Of a stretch of DNA of 64,000 bases, positions 50,298 through 58,403 are shown piece by piece. The stretch is from contig DAOPJM010000008.1 of the NCBI GenBank assembly GCA_035399665.1, positions 1 to 64,000 of the forward strand, read 5' to 3'. The DNA is from DAOPJM01 sp035399665. Lineage in GTDB: Bacteria > Bacillota > Clostridia > Christensenellales > CAG-138. The notes beneath the pieces were generated by a model. That model was given only the letters and a program-made list of their open reading frames with translations. It was not told the origin of the DNA and did not search any database. Each line of letters starts with the position of its first letter. The first letter of the stretch is position 1. The position numbers and the translations under genes were made by a program.

Positions 50298-51070
50298 TTT
50301 GTGCAGTATTCGCCTAACTTTTTATTGATGTAATCGTAGTGAAAATGGGGGATTAGGCAGGTGCTGCAATCCTTGATTTTCCCGTTGAGCATGGTGAAAT
50401 TGCCGCCGCAGTCGGGGATAAGGTACAGCGGACAGTAGCAGAACTGGCAGGAGAAATCCTCAACGCGGTCGGTCTTGTGGCAGGGGAAGTACTCGCAGCG
50501 CGGGTTCTGACAGAAGGCATAGGCGGGCGCAAGCACTGTGCAGCCGCGCTTTTGGTAATCATCACGCTTGATGCAGTAGCTGAAGGTGTCCTCCGCGGCG
50601 CCGTCGGGGTTCTTCGCCGAAAGCGTCTCAACGCCCTCATAGCGAAAGCCGCACTTTTCGACCACGCGCCGCGACCGAAGGTTGCTCTTGCGGTGCTTGA
50701 CCGTAAGAAGCTCCGTCTCTGTCTCGGTAAAGGCGTACTCGATTACACGCTTTACCGCCTCGCTCATGTAGCCGTGACCCCAGTAGGCGGGGTTTAGAAC
50801 GTAGCCTACCTCATAGCAGAGGGCGGCGCGGCTGCGCTTGTGCAGACCCACGGCGCCTATGACCTTGCCCGTGTCCTTAAGCTGCAAGGCAAAGGTGTCG
50901 TTCTCGGCTATGGTAAGGGTGAGGTAGGCGCGGGTGGCTTCGATGTCCTTGTGGGGCGGCCAGCCCGCGGCGGGGCCTACGCGGGGGTCCTTCGCATACT
51001 CGTACATGTCCTCAGCGTCGTCCATGTTCCATGGGCGCAAGATAAGGCGTTCAGTTTCAATTTTCTTCAT
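50294..51070 (-). CDS. GNAT acetyltransferase fused to a cysteine-rich small domain
   Basis: 258 residues from ATG 51070 (MKKIETERLILRPW), with GGAGGG upstream. Residues 1 to about 168 are a RimJ-like GNAT domain with the acetyl-CoA region NPAYWGHGYMSEAVKRVIEY. The rest is a compact domain with NPRCEYFPCHKTDRVEDFSC and FCYCPLYL, CGGNF and KDCSTCLIPH, about eleven cysteines, matching the cysteine-rich small domain family usually found alone. The frame is continuous, so this is a fusion. Joint function is unknown; metal binding is likely. Overlaps the alkyltransferase gene by 14 nt. Confidence 0.82.
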   Translation of the reverse strand: MKKIETERLILRPWNMDDAEDMYEYAKDPRVGPAAGWPPHKDIEATRAYLTLTIAENDTFALQLKDTGKVIGAVGLHKRSRAALCYEVGYVLNPAYWGHGYMSEAVKRVIEYAFTETETELLTVKHRKSNLRSRRVVEKCGFRYEGVETLSAKNPDGAAEDTFSYCIKRDDYQKRGCTVLAPAYAFCQNPRCEYFPCHKTDRVEDFSCQFCYCPLYLIPDCGGNFTMLNGKIKDCSTCLIPHFHYDYINKKLGEYCTK

Positions 51071-51398
51071 AATCCCTCCATTGGTATAGCTCCATGTTGA
51101 CGTGTCCGCCGAGTACGGGAATGCCCTCCTTTTCAAGAAGCATAGCTTGAACGTTCTCGCCGCCAAAAGCGAAGGCGGGGGAAAGCCTGCCGCTGCGATC
51201 CACCACACGGTGACAGGGTATGACTATGGGTTCGGGGTTGACGTGAAGGGCATAGCCAACGATGCGCGCCCACTTGGGGTTGCCGCAGAGCCGCGCAATC
51301 TGCCCGTAGGTCGCGACCTTGCCGCGGGGTATGCGTTTTACGACCTCGTATATCCGCGTAAAGCTGTTTTCCCTCGACTTTGCTTGACCGTTTTCCAT
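51057..51398 (-). CDS. methylated-DNA-protein cysteine methyltransferase family protein
   Basis: 113 residues: only the C-terminal DNA-binding/active-site domain (IPRGKVATYGQIARLCGNPKWARIVG), with the alkyl acceptor cysteine in IPCHRVV present. Short relatives with tryptophan instead of cysteine are alkyltransferase-like proteins; this one keeps cysteine and could repair O6-alkylguanine. Start at 51398 (MENGQAKSRENSF) is uncertain, since no ribosome site is seen; the frame is open to 51449. Confidence 0.82.
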   Translation of the reverse strand: MENGQAKSRENSFTRIYEVVKRIPRGKVATYGQIARLCGNPKWARIVGYALHVNPEPIVIPCHRVVDRSGRLSPAFAFGGENVQAMLLEKEGIPVLGGHVNMELYQWRDYEEN

Positions 51399-51569
51399 GT
51401 GTATATGATAACAAAACCCGCCCGTCCTGTCAAGCAAGACGGAGCGCAAACGGTAGAAGGCGGGAATCGGCGGGGCTGTGAACCCGCCTAAAATGGCACG
51501 AACCGCCGTGAAGAACGTGGGGAGCGGGGGTTATCCCAGCATGGTTGCTCTTGACTTATATGTTTTCGG

Positions 51570-51598
51570 CAAGATCCTTCGACAAGCGAAGGATGACA
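51570..51598 (-). repeat. dispersed repeat half-site, variant
   Basis: Inverted half-site whose second arm reads GCGAAGGATGACA instead of GCTCAGGATGACA. The rest of 51450-51689 contains no gene that I can support. Confidence 0.75.
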
Positions 51599-51689
51599 AG
51601 GACTTCTGTCGCGCTCAAGCCTGTTCGGTATTTGAAATACACCCCTCCACCCGTTCCGTAAAGTCGCGGTAAAATGTTCTGTTTAGTGC

Positions 51690-51718
51690 TTGACAGGGCG
51701 GAGCCGAGTAAGTATCAT
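51690..51718 (+). promoter_or_regulatory. promoter of the metNIQ leader
   Basis: TTGACA, 17-bp spacer, TATCAT. Predicted start near 51726, 28 nt before the leader ORF. Confidence 0.7.
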
Positions 51719-51753
51719 ATAGTATATTCTTGGAGATGAAGGAGGCCGAAAAC

Positions 51754-51855
51754 ATGTATAAGCAGCTTTTCCTTGCCTCTATGCTGATGTGCGGCTCCAT
51801 GCGCGACGGGTATCGCGGCATGGCGCATTTGCACGCGGCAAATCATAGACTTTAG
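51754..51855 (+). CDS. Met-rich leader peptide of metNIQ (candidate)
   Basis: A 33-codon ORF with a perfect AAGGAGG 8 nt before its ATG. The peptide has methionine at positions 1, 10, 12, 16 and 23. It stops 23 nt before an intrinsic terminator that precedes metN. Five Met in 33 residues ahead of a methionine importer suggests ribosome-mediated attenuation. Competing pairings are visible: ATGCGC (51799-51804) with GCGCAT (51823-51828), and GCGGCATGGC (51815-51824) with the 3-prime terminator arm GCCATCCGC with one bulged base. It is not a recognised family and may instead be a chance short ORF. Confidence 0.5.
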   Translation: MYKQLFLASMLMCGSMRDGYRGMAHLHAANHRL

Positions 51856-51878
51856 ACAGGTCTATTAGCGTTAGCGTT

Positions 51879-51907
51879 GCGGGTGGCGTCGGCCATCCGC
51901 TTTTTTA
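51879..51907 (+). terminator. leader terminator/attenuator of metNIQ
   Basis: GCGGGTGGC (51879-51887) pairs with GCCATCCGC (51892-51900) with one G-U, followed by TTTTTTATTTT. It lies 19 nt before the metN start, so read-through control is plausible. Confidence 0.75.
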
Positions 51908-51925
51908 TTTTGCATTGGAGGTAAC

Positions 51926-52936
51926 ATGGCAGACACAATAATCGACATCAAGGGTCTTTGCAAGGTTTTTGGCGAGGGCGACAAGGCCGTTCACGCCTTA
52001 AGCGACGTAGACTTACAGATAGAGCGCGGGGAAATCTTTGGGCTTATAGGCTTATCGGGCGCGGGTAAAAGCACGCTCGTTCGCTGCGTCAACCTTTTGG
52101 AGCGTCCAAGCTCCGGCAGCGTCTGTGTGTTGGGGCATGAGCTTACGGCGATGAGTGAGGCGGAGCTTCGCATTATGCGCCGCAGGATAGGCATGATCTT
52201 TCAGCAATTCAACCTTTTAGCGCAGCGCACGGCTTTGGAGAACGTGATGTTCCCCTTGCTGATTGCCAAAACGCCCAAGCGCGAGGCCCGCGAGAAAGCG
52301 TCCAAGCTCCTTGCATTGGTGGACGTCGCGGACAAAGCCTCCGCCTACCCCGCTCAGCTCTCAGGCGGGCAGAAGCAGCGCGTGGCGATAGCCCGCGCCC
52401 TTGCCGCAGACCCCGAAATCCTTCTGTGCGACGAGGCGACAAGCGCGCTTGACCCCGCGAACACGGCCTCTGTGCTGAAGCTCCTGAGCGAGCTGAACCG
52501 CAAGCTTGGCGTGACAATAGTCGTGATAACCCATGAGATGAAGGTCATTGAGCAGATTTGCCAACGGGTTGCTATACTGGACGACAGCCGAGTTGTGGAG
52601 CTGGGCGCGGTTGAGGAGGTCTTTCGCCGTCCCAAGTCCAAGATGGGGCGCAAGCTTGTGCTTTCAGGCGGTGAACGCGGCGAACGCGACAGCGCTAAGG
52701 GCTGCTTTCGTATCGTATTCAACGGCGAGGAGGCCACAAAGCCCGTCGTTTCGGAGCTGGTTCTGCTCACAGGCAACAGCGTGAACATACTCTTTGCCGA
52801 TACAAAGTCCATTGGCGGCAGGGTCTACGGACAGATGCTGCTCGACCTGCCCGAAGGCGCCGCGGCAAGAGCCCAAATACTGGGATACCTTGACGAGCAG
52901 GGCATATTCTGCGAGGAGGTGGAGAGCGATGCTTAG
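51926..52936 (+). CDS. metN: methionine ABC transporter ATP-binding protein
   Basis: 336 residues. Walker A GLSGAGKSTLVR (about 38-49), signature LSGGQKQRVAIARAL, Walker B ILLCDEATSALDP, and a C-terminal NIL regulatory domain (about 262-336) that senses intracellular methionine in MetN. Energises uptake of D- and L-methionine. Starts behind GGAGG 6-10 nt away. Its end overlaps metI by 8 nt. Confidence 0.95.
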   Translation: MADTIIDIKGLCKVFGEGDKAVHALSDVDLQIERGEIFGLIGLSGAGKSTLVRCVNLLERPSSGSVCVLGHELTAMSEAELRIMRRRIGMIFQQFNLLAQRTALENVMFPLLIAKTPKREAREKASKLLALVDVADKASAYPAQLSGGQKQRVAIARALAADPEILLCDEATSALDPANTASVLKLLSELNRKLGVTIVVITHEMKVIEQICQRVAILDDSRVVELGAVEEVFRRPKSKMGRKLVLSGGERGERDSAKGCFRIVFNGEEATKPVVSELVLLTGNSVNILFADTKSIGGRVYGQMLLDLPEGAAARAQILGYLDEQGIFCEEVESDA

Positions 52937-53591
52937 TCTTGAATTCTGGAGGATGCTCGGCAAGGGTGTACTTGAAACCCTCTACATGACCTTAGGCGGT
53001 ACGCTTCTTGCCTACATTCTGGGGCTGCCCATGGGTCTGCTGCTTGTGACGTCCGCCCCCAACGGCGTCAAGCCCAACAAGCCCGTTTTCATGGTCTTGG
53101 GTACCATCGTGAACATGGTTCGCAGCGTCCCCTTCGTCATACTCATGGTGGCGGTGCTGCCGCTCTCGCGCATAATCTTTGGAACGAGCTTGGGTTCAAC
53201 CGCCATGCTGGTACCGCTGTTCTTGGGCGCCGCGCCCTTCGTGGCAAGGCTTGTGGAGTCCTCCGCCTTAGAGGTGGACAATGGAGTAATCGAGGCGGCA
53301 CGTTCAATGGGCGCGACGCCATTGCAGATAGTCCTGCGCGTAATCCTGCCGGAAGCGCTCCCCTCGCTTATCACCGGCTCGGCTATCGCCGTCACAACTA
53401 TACTGGGCTACTCCGCGATGAGCGGCTTCACGGGCGGCGGTGGTATAGGCGATATCGCGATTCGCTACGGCTATTACCGCTATGAGACCGATATCATGCT
53501 GATATGCGCCGCTCTGCTCGTTGTCATAGTGCAGCTCATGCAGGCGGTTGGCAACGGACTTTCCCGAAAAAGCGACAAGCGCATTCGCTGA
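52929..53591 (+). CDS. metI: methionine ABC transporter permease
   Basis: 220 residues, five hydrophobic segments. The cytoplasmic EAA loop EAARSMGATPLQIVLRVILPEA contacts MetN (cited here as EAARSMGAT and LRVILPEA). The start 52929 (MLSLEFWRMLGKG) has GGAGGTGG upstream; the longer frame start at 52794 is inside metN. Confidence 0.95.
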   Translation: MLSLEFWRMLGKGVLETLYMTLGGTLLAYILGLPMGLLLVTSAPNGVKPNKPVFMVLGTIVNMVRSVPFVILMVAVLPLSRIIFGTSLGSTAMLVPLFLGAAPFVARLVESSALEVDNGVIEAARSMGATPLQIVLRVILPEALPSLITGSAIAVTTILGYSAMSGFTGGGGIGDIAIRYGYYRYETDIMLICAALLVVIVQLMQAVGNGLSRKSDKRIR

Positions 53592-53642
53592 AACGAACGC
53601 TTGAAAATATAGACTAAATACAACTATACGGAGGAAAACAAA

Positions 53643-54449
53643 ATGAAAAAGACACTCGCAATACTGCTCGCAATCACCCTGCTATGCACCCTTTTCACCG
53701 CCTGCGCCAAAGATGAGGACGCCAAGGTCATTCGCGTTGGCGCGTCCATTACGCCCCACGCCGAGATACTTGAGGTAGTCAAGGACAACCTTGCCGAACA
53801 GGGTTACACCCTTGAGATAGTGGAGTTCACAGATTATGTTCTGCCCAACACCGCCGTTGAAAGCGGCGAACTGGACGCGAACTACTTCCAGCACCTGCCC
53901 TACCTTGAGGATTTCAACGCCGAACATGGTACTCACCTTGTTTCGGTGGGCGCGGTTCACTATGAGCCATACGGCATATACGCGGGTCGATGCGATTCCT
54001 TGGACAATATCCCCGACGGCGCGAAAATCGCTGTTCCCAATGACTCCACGAATGAAGCAAGGGCCTTGCAGCTGCTTGCCGAGATAGGGCTTATCACCAT
54101 ACGCGAGGGCGCGGGGCTGTCCGCAACCGTGTTGGACATCGTGGATAACCCCAAGAACATACAGATAGTCGAGCTTGAGTCCGCTCAGATACCGCGCTCA
54201 CTTTTGGACGTTGATTTCGGCGTTATCAACGGCAATTACGCGATTGAGGCGGGGTTCTCCGCAAGCGACGCCTTGGCGCTGGAGTCCGCAAACTCGCTTG
54301 CCGCGCAGACCTACGGCAACATTTTGGTGGTGCGCGAGGGCAATGAGAACAGGGAGGACATACAGGCGCTGTATGCGGCGCTCTGCTCCGACGAAGTGCG
54401 CGAATTTATCACAAGCACCTATGGCGACGCTGTTGTGCCGATTTTTTAG
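53643..54449 (+). CDS. metQ: methionine-binding lipoprotein
   Basis: 268 residues with a lipoprotein signal: KKT, hydrophobic core, lipobox LFTAC with C21 as the lipidated residue. Body matches the NlpA/MetQ family (VGASITPHAEILEVVKD, SGELDANYFQHLPYL). Delivers methionine to MetNI at the outer membrane face of the cytoplasmic membrane. GGAGG upstream. Related members bind dipeptides or D-methionine. Confidence 0.94.
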   Translation: MKKTLAILLAITLLCTLFTACAKDEDAKVIRVGASITPHAEILEVVKDNLAEQGYTLEIVEFTDYVLPNTAVESGELDANYFQHLPYLEDFNAEHGTHLVSVGAVHYEPYGIYAGRCDSLDNIPDGAKIAVPNDSTNEARALQLLAEIGLITIREGAGLSATVLDIVDNPKNIQIVELESAQIPRSLLDVDFGVINGNYAIEAGFSASDALALESANSLAAQTYGNILVVREGNENREDIQALYAALCSDEVREFITSTYGDAVVPIF

Positions 54450-54470
54450 GTCTGACAGTCCTATATGACG

Positions 54471-54495
54471 GGGCGGCGCCTTCGCCGCCCTGTTG
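54471..54495 (+). terminator. weak terminator after metQ
   Basis: GGGCGGCG / CGCCGCCC, 8-bp stem with CCTT loop, followed by TGTTGCGTT only. Confidence 0.5.
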
Positions 54496-54637
54496 CGTTC
54501 CCTGTTGCCGCGGGGCTGAATGAGTGTTTCGCCTATTGTGAGCGCAGCTTCAATGGCAAGGGGCGCTCACGGCGGAACACCCGTCCTCGTTTCCCTCGTC
54601 CCACGGGGGAGCGCTTCTTTCAAGAGCAAGCTTGTTT

Positions 54638-54667
54638 CAAGATCCTTCGACTTCGCTCAGGATGACG
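54638..54667 (-). repeat. dispersed repeat half-site with partial core
   Basis: Inverted half-site preceded by core remnants (CCCACGGGGGAGCGC, near 54600). Confidence 0.8.
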
Positions 54668-54688
54668 GTGGGGGTTGAAGGGCGAACA

Positions 54689-54981
54689 GGGAATGTGATT
54701 GAGAGTGGCTGAAGCTCCGCTTCGCTCAGGATGACAGTGGGGGNNNNNNNNNNNNNNNNNNNNNNNNNNNNNNNNNNNNNNNNNNNNNNNNNNNNNNNNN
54801 NNNNNNNNNNNNNNNNNNNNNNNNNNNNNNNNNNNNNNNNNNNGGGAATGTGATTGAGAGTGGCTGAAGCTCCGCTTCGCTCAGGATGACAGTGGGGGTT
54901 GAAGGGCGAGCAGGGAATGTGATTGAGAGTGGCTGAAGCTCCGCTTCGCTCAGGATGACGGTGGGGGGTGAATTTGCGAAT
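54689..54981. repeat. 69-bp tandem repeat interrupted by a scaffold gap
   Basis: A unit starting GGGAATGTGATTGAGAGTGG and including CTTCGCTCAGGATGACAGTG occurs at 54689, 54844 and 54913. The last two are 69 nt apart. The unit embeds the distal arm of the dispersed repeat. Copy number in the genome is unknown because the gap falls inside it. Confidence 0.8.
54744..54843. other. scaffold gap (100 N) with duplicated 55-nt flanks
   Basis: Exactly 100 N. The 55 nt before it (54689-54743) equal the 55 nt after it (54844-54898). Here the duplication may be genuine, since a tandem array continues to the right. Confidence 0.9.
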
Positions 54982-55015
54982 ATCAAAAAGCCTTGATAGT
55001 GGCTGTCAACTTCCT

Positions 55016-55045
55016 TGTCATCCTGAACAATAGCGAAGGATCTTG
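55016..55045 (+). repeat. dispersed repeat half-site
   Basis: Forward half-site TGTCATCCTGAA...GAAGGATCTTG. Nothing else is supportable between 54982 and 55095. Confidence 0.8.
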
Positions 55046-55095
55046 CCCTAAGCTTAAAAGTCAAGGGGCGCTCCCACCTCAACTATAACCAAAGA

Positions 55096-55125
55096 AGTTC
55101 GGGCGAACCACGGTTCGCCCGAACT
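55096..55125. other. perfect 13-bp inverted repeat
   Basis: AGTTCGGGCGAAC, loop CACG, GTTCGCCCGAACT, 46 nt past the end of the leftward polysaccharide operon. No T-run on either side. It could block exonucleases, act as an inefficient terminator or be a protein-binding site. Confidence 0.5.
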
Positions 55126-55171
55126 ACAAATACCTAAACAAGGCTGTCCTCATGTTTTTAGCGAAGTCCTA

Positions 55172-56716
55172 TTATGTCTTTTTGCGGCTTTTGAACCTTG
55201 CGAACAGCTCCTTTACATAACCCCAAACGATTTGGAACGCCTTTGGGTAGAACAGCGAGTTCACGGCGATGTACAGGGTCAAGGTGACCACGGTGGCGAT
55301 CGCGGCGAACAATATGATATAACGATACCTTGTCAGGGGAAGCTTCAGCGCGTTGAACGCAAGCACGAGTCCGACAAACAAGACAAGGTTTATGCCCCAC
55401 TTCTTTAGCGTAATTGAGCAGCTTCTGCAAAGCACCCTTCTGTTTGCGTAGAGTATCATATCCACGGCTCGGTAAATAAGCGCGGCGATGGTTCCAAGCA
55501 GCACGCCGTATATGCCCCGTCCCCACAGCTTTTCGCAGACTATGACGCCAACTATGGACACGGTAAGGTTAATGACAGCCTCTATCACGGAGCGCATCTG
55601 CGTATTCTTAAAATGTCCCGCGTAGCTGATTGCGGCTCCGCAGGCGGCTCTGCCCGACACCAACAGCTTATAGCTTACAAACAGCACGGGCAACAGCGGC
55701 AACAGGTAATTGGCGTCCGTAATCCCTTCCGTATACAGCTCCATGAACGGGTAGAGGAACATCAGCGTGACCGCGTACAGCCCAAAGGATATGGCCATAT
55801 AGTAGGTCTCATAGCAGTCGAATATCCCCAGGTAGCGTTCGCGCTCGGTGTTGTAAAGCTGTCCCAAGCGGTACACAAAGCCCGTGTTGATGTTGGATAT
55901 AAGCGTTGATATCATATCCACAAAGCCGCTGTACAGCACATACACCGAAACCACCTTGAGGTCCTGCAATATGAGCGTAAGCAGCAGAACATCGGTATGG
56001 TTGAACACCATATTCGCGATGTTGTGTATCAGCGCCGCGTTCTTCTGCTCCAACGCCTTCTCGTCGGGGGTAACCTTGAGGCTGAGCTTGGGATAGTGGC
56101 GGCTTATATATATGGCATAGTAGAGCGTAAAGCAGCCCGTGACCAAGAGCTGCGCCGCCTGAAGCCAGATAAAGGACATCCCAACGAGTATGAGTACGAG
56201 CTTTGAAACGCTTATTATTAGGTGGGATACCGTGCCTATGTTCGACAGCACGTACTGCTTGCCCTCCGCCTGAAGGAGCAGCTTATACTTGGCCTGAAAG
56301 AGGTAGCTCACAACGCCGCTGCCGCCTATGAGCAGTATACAGCCCACCTGCAAGGGTAAGCTTATCTCGCTCTTGACCACAAGGGGGAAAATCGCGGCCA
56401 GCACGACTACGCCTATGGCATAGAATATGGCTGTGCGGCGGTAGAGCCTGTCTGTGGCAGCCATGATTCCGTTTATCTTATCGGTATCGCCGCGTGAGAT
56501 GGGCGCGTAAAGCGCCTGCACAGTGACCGCACCCACCCCCGCTTCCAAGAGCGTGAGATAGGCGAAGAACTGGTTGACGGAGGACAGAAAGCCGTTGACC
56601 TGTGAGCCGTAGCTCGTGATAAAGAGCCTTGGAAGCAGTATGCCCACCGCGATGGTGACAATCTGCCCCAAAACCCCAAACAGTATGTTATAGACGCTTT
56701 TCTTGGCCGTGTTCAT
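55172..56716 (-). CDS. oligosaccharide flippase (Wzx-like, MATE/MOP superfamily)
   Basis: 514 residues with about 12-14 hydrophobic segments spread along the length. The N-terminus (SVYNILFGVLGQIVTIAVGI, LPRLFITSYGSQVNGFLSS) matches polysaccharide biosynthesis flippases. It should move lipid-linked repeat units across the membrane. Its ATG overlaps the aminotransferase stop by one base. Last gene of the leftward cluster in this window. Confidence 0.88.
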   Translation of the reverse strand: MNTAKKSVYNILFGVLGQIVTIAVGILLPRLFITSYGSQVNGFLSSVNQFFAYLTLLEAGVGAVTVQALYAPISRGDTDKINGIMAATDRLYRRTAIFYAIGVVVLAAIFPLVVKSEISLPLQVGCILLIGGSGVVSYLFQAKYKLLLQAEGKQYVLSNIGTVSHLIISVSKLVLILVGMSFIWLQAAQLLVTGCFTLYYAIYISRHYPKLSLKVTPDEKALEQKNAALIHNIANMVFNHTDVLLLTLILQDLKVVSVYVLYSGFVDMISTLISNINTGFVYRLGQLYNTERERYLGIFDCYETYYMAISFGLYAVTLMFLYPFMELYTEGITDANYLLPLLPVLFVSYKLLVSGRAACGAAISYAGHFKNTQMRSVIEAVINLTVSIVGVIVCEKLWGRGIYGVLLGTIAALIYRAVDMILYANRRVLCRSCSITLKKWGINLVLFVGLVLAFNALKLPLTRYRYIILFAAIATVVTLTLYIAVNSLFYPKAFQIVWGYVKELFARFKSRKKT

Positions 56717-57852
56717 CAGTCGCCGACAAAGCCGTTTACCACGGTAATAATCCTTTCGACATCCTCATCCGTAAGCCAAAGGTGCAGCGGCAAAGTGACT
56801 ATATGCTGTGATACCTCATGCGCTTTAGGGCAAGTGCCGTGCGCATAGGCGTACATGGAATACTCGGTGTTGTCTCTGTAATGCACCCCGCCGTAGATAT
56901 CGTTTCGCGCAAGCTCGCTTAGCAAAGCCTCTCTGTCGGGAACGACAAGCTCGTATATATGATAGGAGCATTCGTCCTTGAAAGGAGCGTCCACTATGCG
57001 AATCTTGGGGTTGCCCCCAAAAGCAGCGTCATAACGCGCTACTATCTCGCGACGCCTTAGGTTCTCCTCATCGACATACTTGAGCTGTACCAAGGCAATG
57101 GCCGCTATGACGGAGTTGCCGTGATCCTTTTGTCCCACGTACTCAACATCATAATTCCACTTGTAGCTGCCCTTGTTCCCGGATCTTGCGTAGGTATCCT
57201 TGTTTATGCCGAGCCACCCTATCTTGCGGGCGATGGCGTCAAGCCTTTCGCTGTCGAAGCATATCATGCCGCTGTCGGCGGTAGGGAGGTTCTTGACAGC
57301 CTGGAACGAGTACACGGCAACATCAACGCCGTCAAGCGTCCCCGGGCAAATCCCGTTCATGCGTGTTCCGGTCATGTGCGCGGCGTCAAGGATGAGCTTC
57401 AACCCATGTTCTTTGCACAGCGCGATTATTTCTTCAAGCCTGCCGACCCTGCCGCCGTAGCCCACGAAGATAACAGCCTTGGTCTTTTCCGTCACTTTAC
57501 GCTCCACGTCCGCGGGATCAAGGCAAAGATACTCGTCAACATCCGCAAACACCGGATGCATACGGTTCTTCAAAACAGCGTGGTTGGTCGAGATGAAGGT
57601 GATAGGCGTTGTGATAATCTCATCGTCGTCCGCCCATCCGCACTCCATCTTCAATATCTGCACAGCCATATACAGCCCGGCCGTATTCGAATTAAGGAAA
57701 TAGGCGTGCTTATGACCGGTATACTCCTTCCAACGGCTCTCAAACTCAACCGTCTTGAAGCCTAAACCCGTCCAGCCCTTTTCAAGGCACTCACGGATCT
57801 GCTCCAAGCACTCATCCACATGAAACTTAGGTTTCAAAACCTGAATCGACAT
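56716..57852 (-). CDS. DegT/DnrJ/EryC1/StrS-family sugar aminotransferase
   Basis: 378 residues. PLP enzyme fold with TTPITFISTNHAVL, the PLP aspartate region ILDAAHMTG and the Schiff-base lysine in FQAVKNLPTADSG. Makes amino sugars from nucleotide-linked 3- or 4-keto sugars. With rmlA/rmlB upstream and an acetyltransferase directly before it, synthesis of a dTDP-N-acetylamino sugar is plausible. 11 nt after the acetyltransferase. Confidence 0.88.
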   Translation of the reverse strand: MSIQVLKPKFHVDECLEQIRECLEKGWTGLGFKTVEFESRWKEYTGHKHAYFLNSNTAGLYMAVQILKMECGWADDDEIITTPITFISTNHAVLKNRMHPVFADVDEYLCLDPADVERKVTEKTKAVIFVGYGGRVGRLEEIIALCKEHGLKLILDAAHMTGTRMNGICPGTLDGVDVAVYSFQAVKNLPTADSGMICFDSERLDAIARKIGWLGINKDTYARSGNKGSYKWNYDVEYVGQKDHGNSVIAAIALVQLKYVDEENLRRREIVARYDAAFGGNPKIRIVDAPFKDECSYHIYELVVPDREALLSELARNDIYGGVHYRDNTEYSMYAYAHGTCPKAHEVSQHIVTLPLHLWLTDEDVERIITVVNGFVGD

Positions 57853-57863
57853 CCTATCCTCCC

Positions 57864-58403
57864 TTACAGCGTGCCAAACGCGCCGTTGTAAAAATCGCCT
57901 TTGCTCAGTCTCAGTATCGCAAGCGTTCGCCCGTCCTCAAGGCGTTCGTTCCCCATAAGCCGAAACCCCACGGTATAATCGCAGGCAAGCGCCCTGTCGT
58001 TGTCCGAAAGTACCGACGCCGCCACGCTTGAAACGCCAAAGCTCTCGAAAGCAATGCGGCAGACTGCCGCAACCGCTTCCCGACCCAATCCCTTTTCGCG
58101 CACGCTCGCGGAAGCTGCAACAACCCTGCCATACTCACAGCAGCTCATGTCAGGGTTGAAGCCGTAAAGGGCTATCCCGCCTATCCATTTTCCGCTGTCG
58201 CGGTGAATAACGGAAAACATATAGTCATCCTTTTCAAGTTCATACTGCATAAACCAACGCTGCTGCTGTTCGTATGAAATCTCACCCGTAAATATGAAGC
58301 AGTCGCGAACATCATTCCTCACCTTGCGATAGAGTTCGCTCTCCTCAAGGCTCATCGGCTTGAGCATAATTCTTCCATGCTCTATTCCATAGCTGTGCTT
58401 CAA
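57864..58403 (-). CDS. GNAT acetyltransferase, polysaccharide-associated
   Basis: 179 residues: GNAT fold with SGKWIGGIALYGFN, the acetyl-CoA loop REKGLGREAVAAVCRIAF and SVLSDNDRALA. RimI/RimJ-like members in such clusters N-acetylate the amino sugar made by the adjacent aminotransferase. This substrate is inferred from position. Directly abuts the glycosyltransferase gene. Confidence 0.82.
   Translation of the reverse strand: MKHSYGIEHGRIMLKPMSLEESELYRKVRNDVRDCFIFTGEISYEQQQRWFMQYELEKDDYMFSVIHRDSGKWIGGIALYGFNPDMSCCEYGRVVAASASVREKGLGREAVAAVCRIAFESFGVSSVAASVLSDNDRALACDYTVGFRLMGNERLEDGRTLAILRLSKGDFYNGAFGTL

Noticed and set aside
51690..51907. T-box or SAM riboswitch before metN
   Set aside because: GGGTGGCGTCGG only partly resembles the T-box core, and no stem I specifier layout or S-box core is visible in this short leader.
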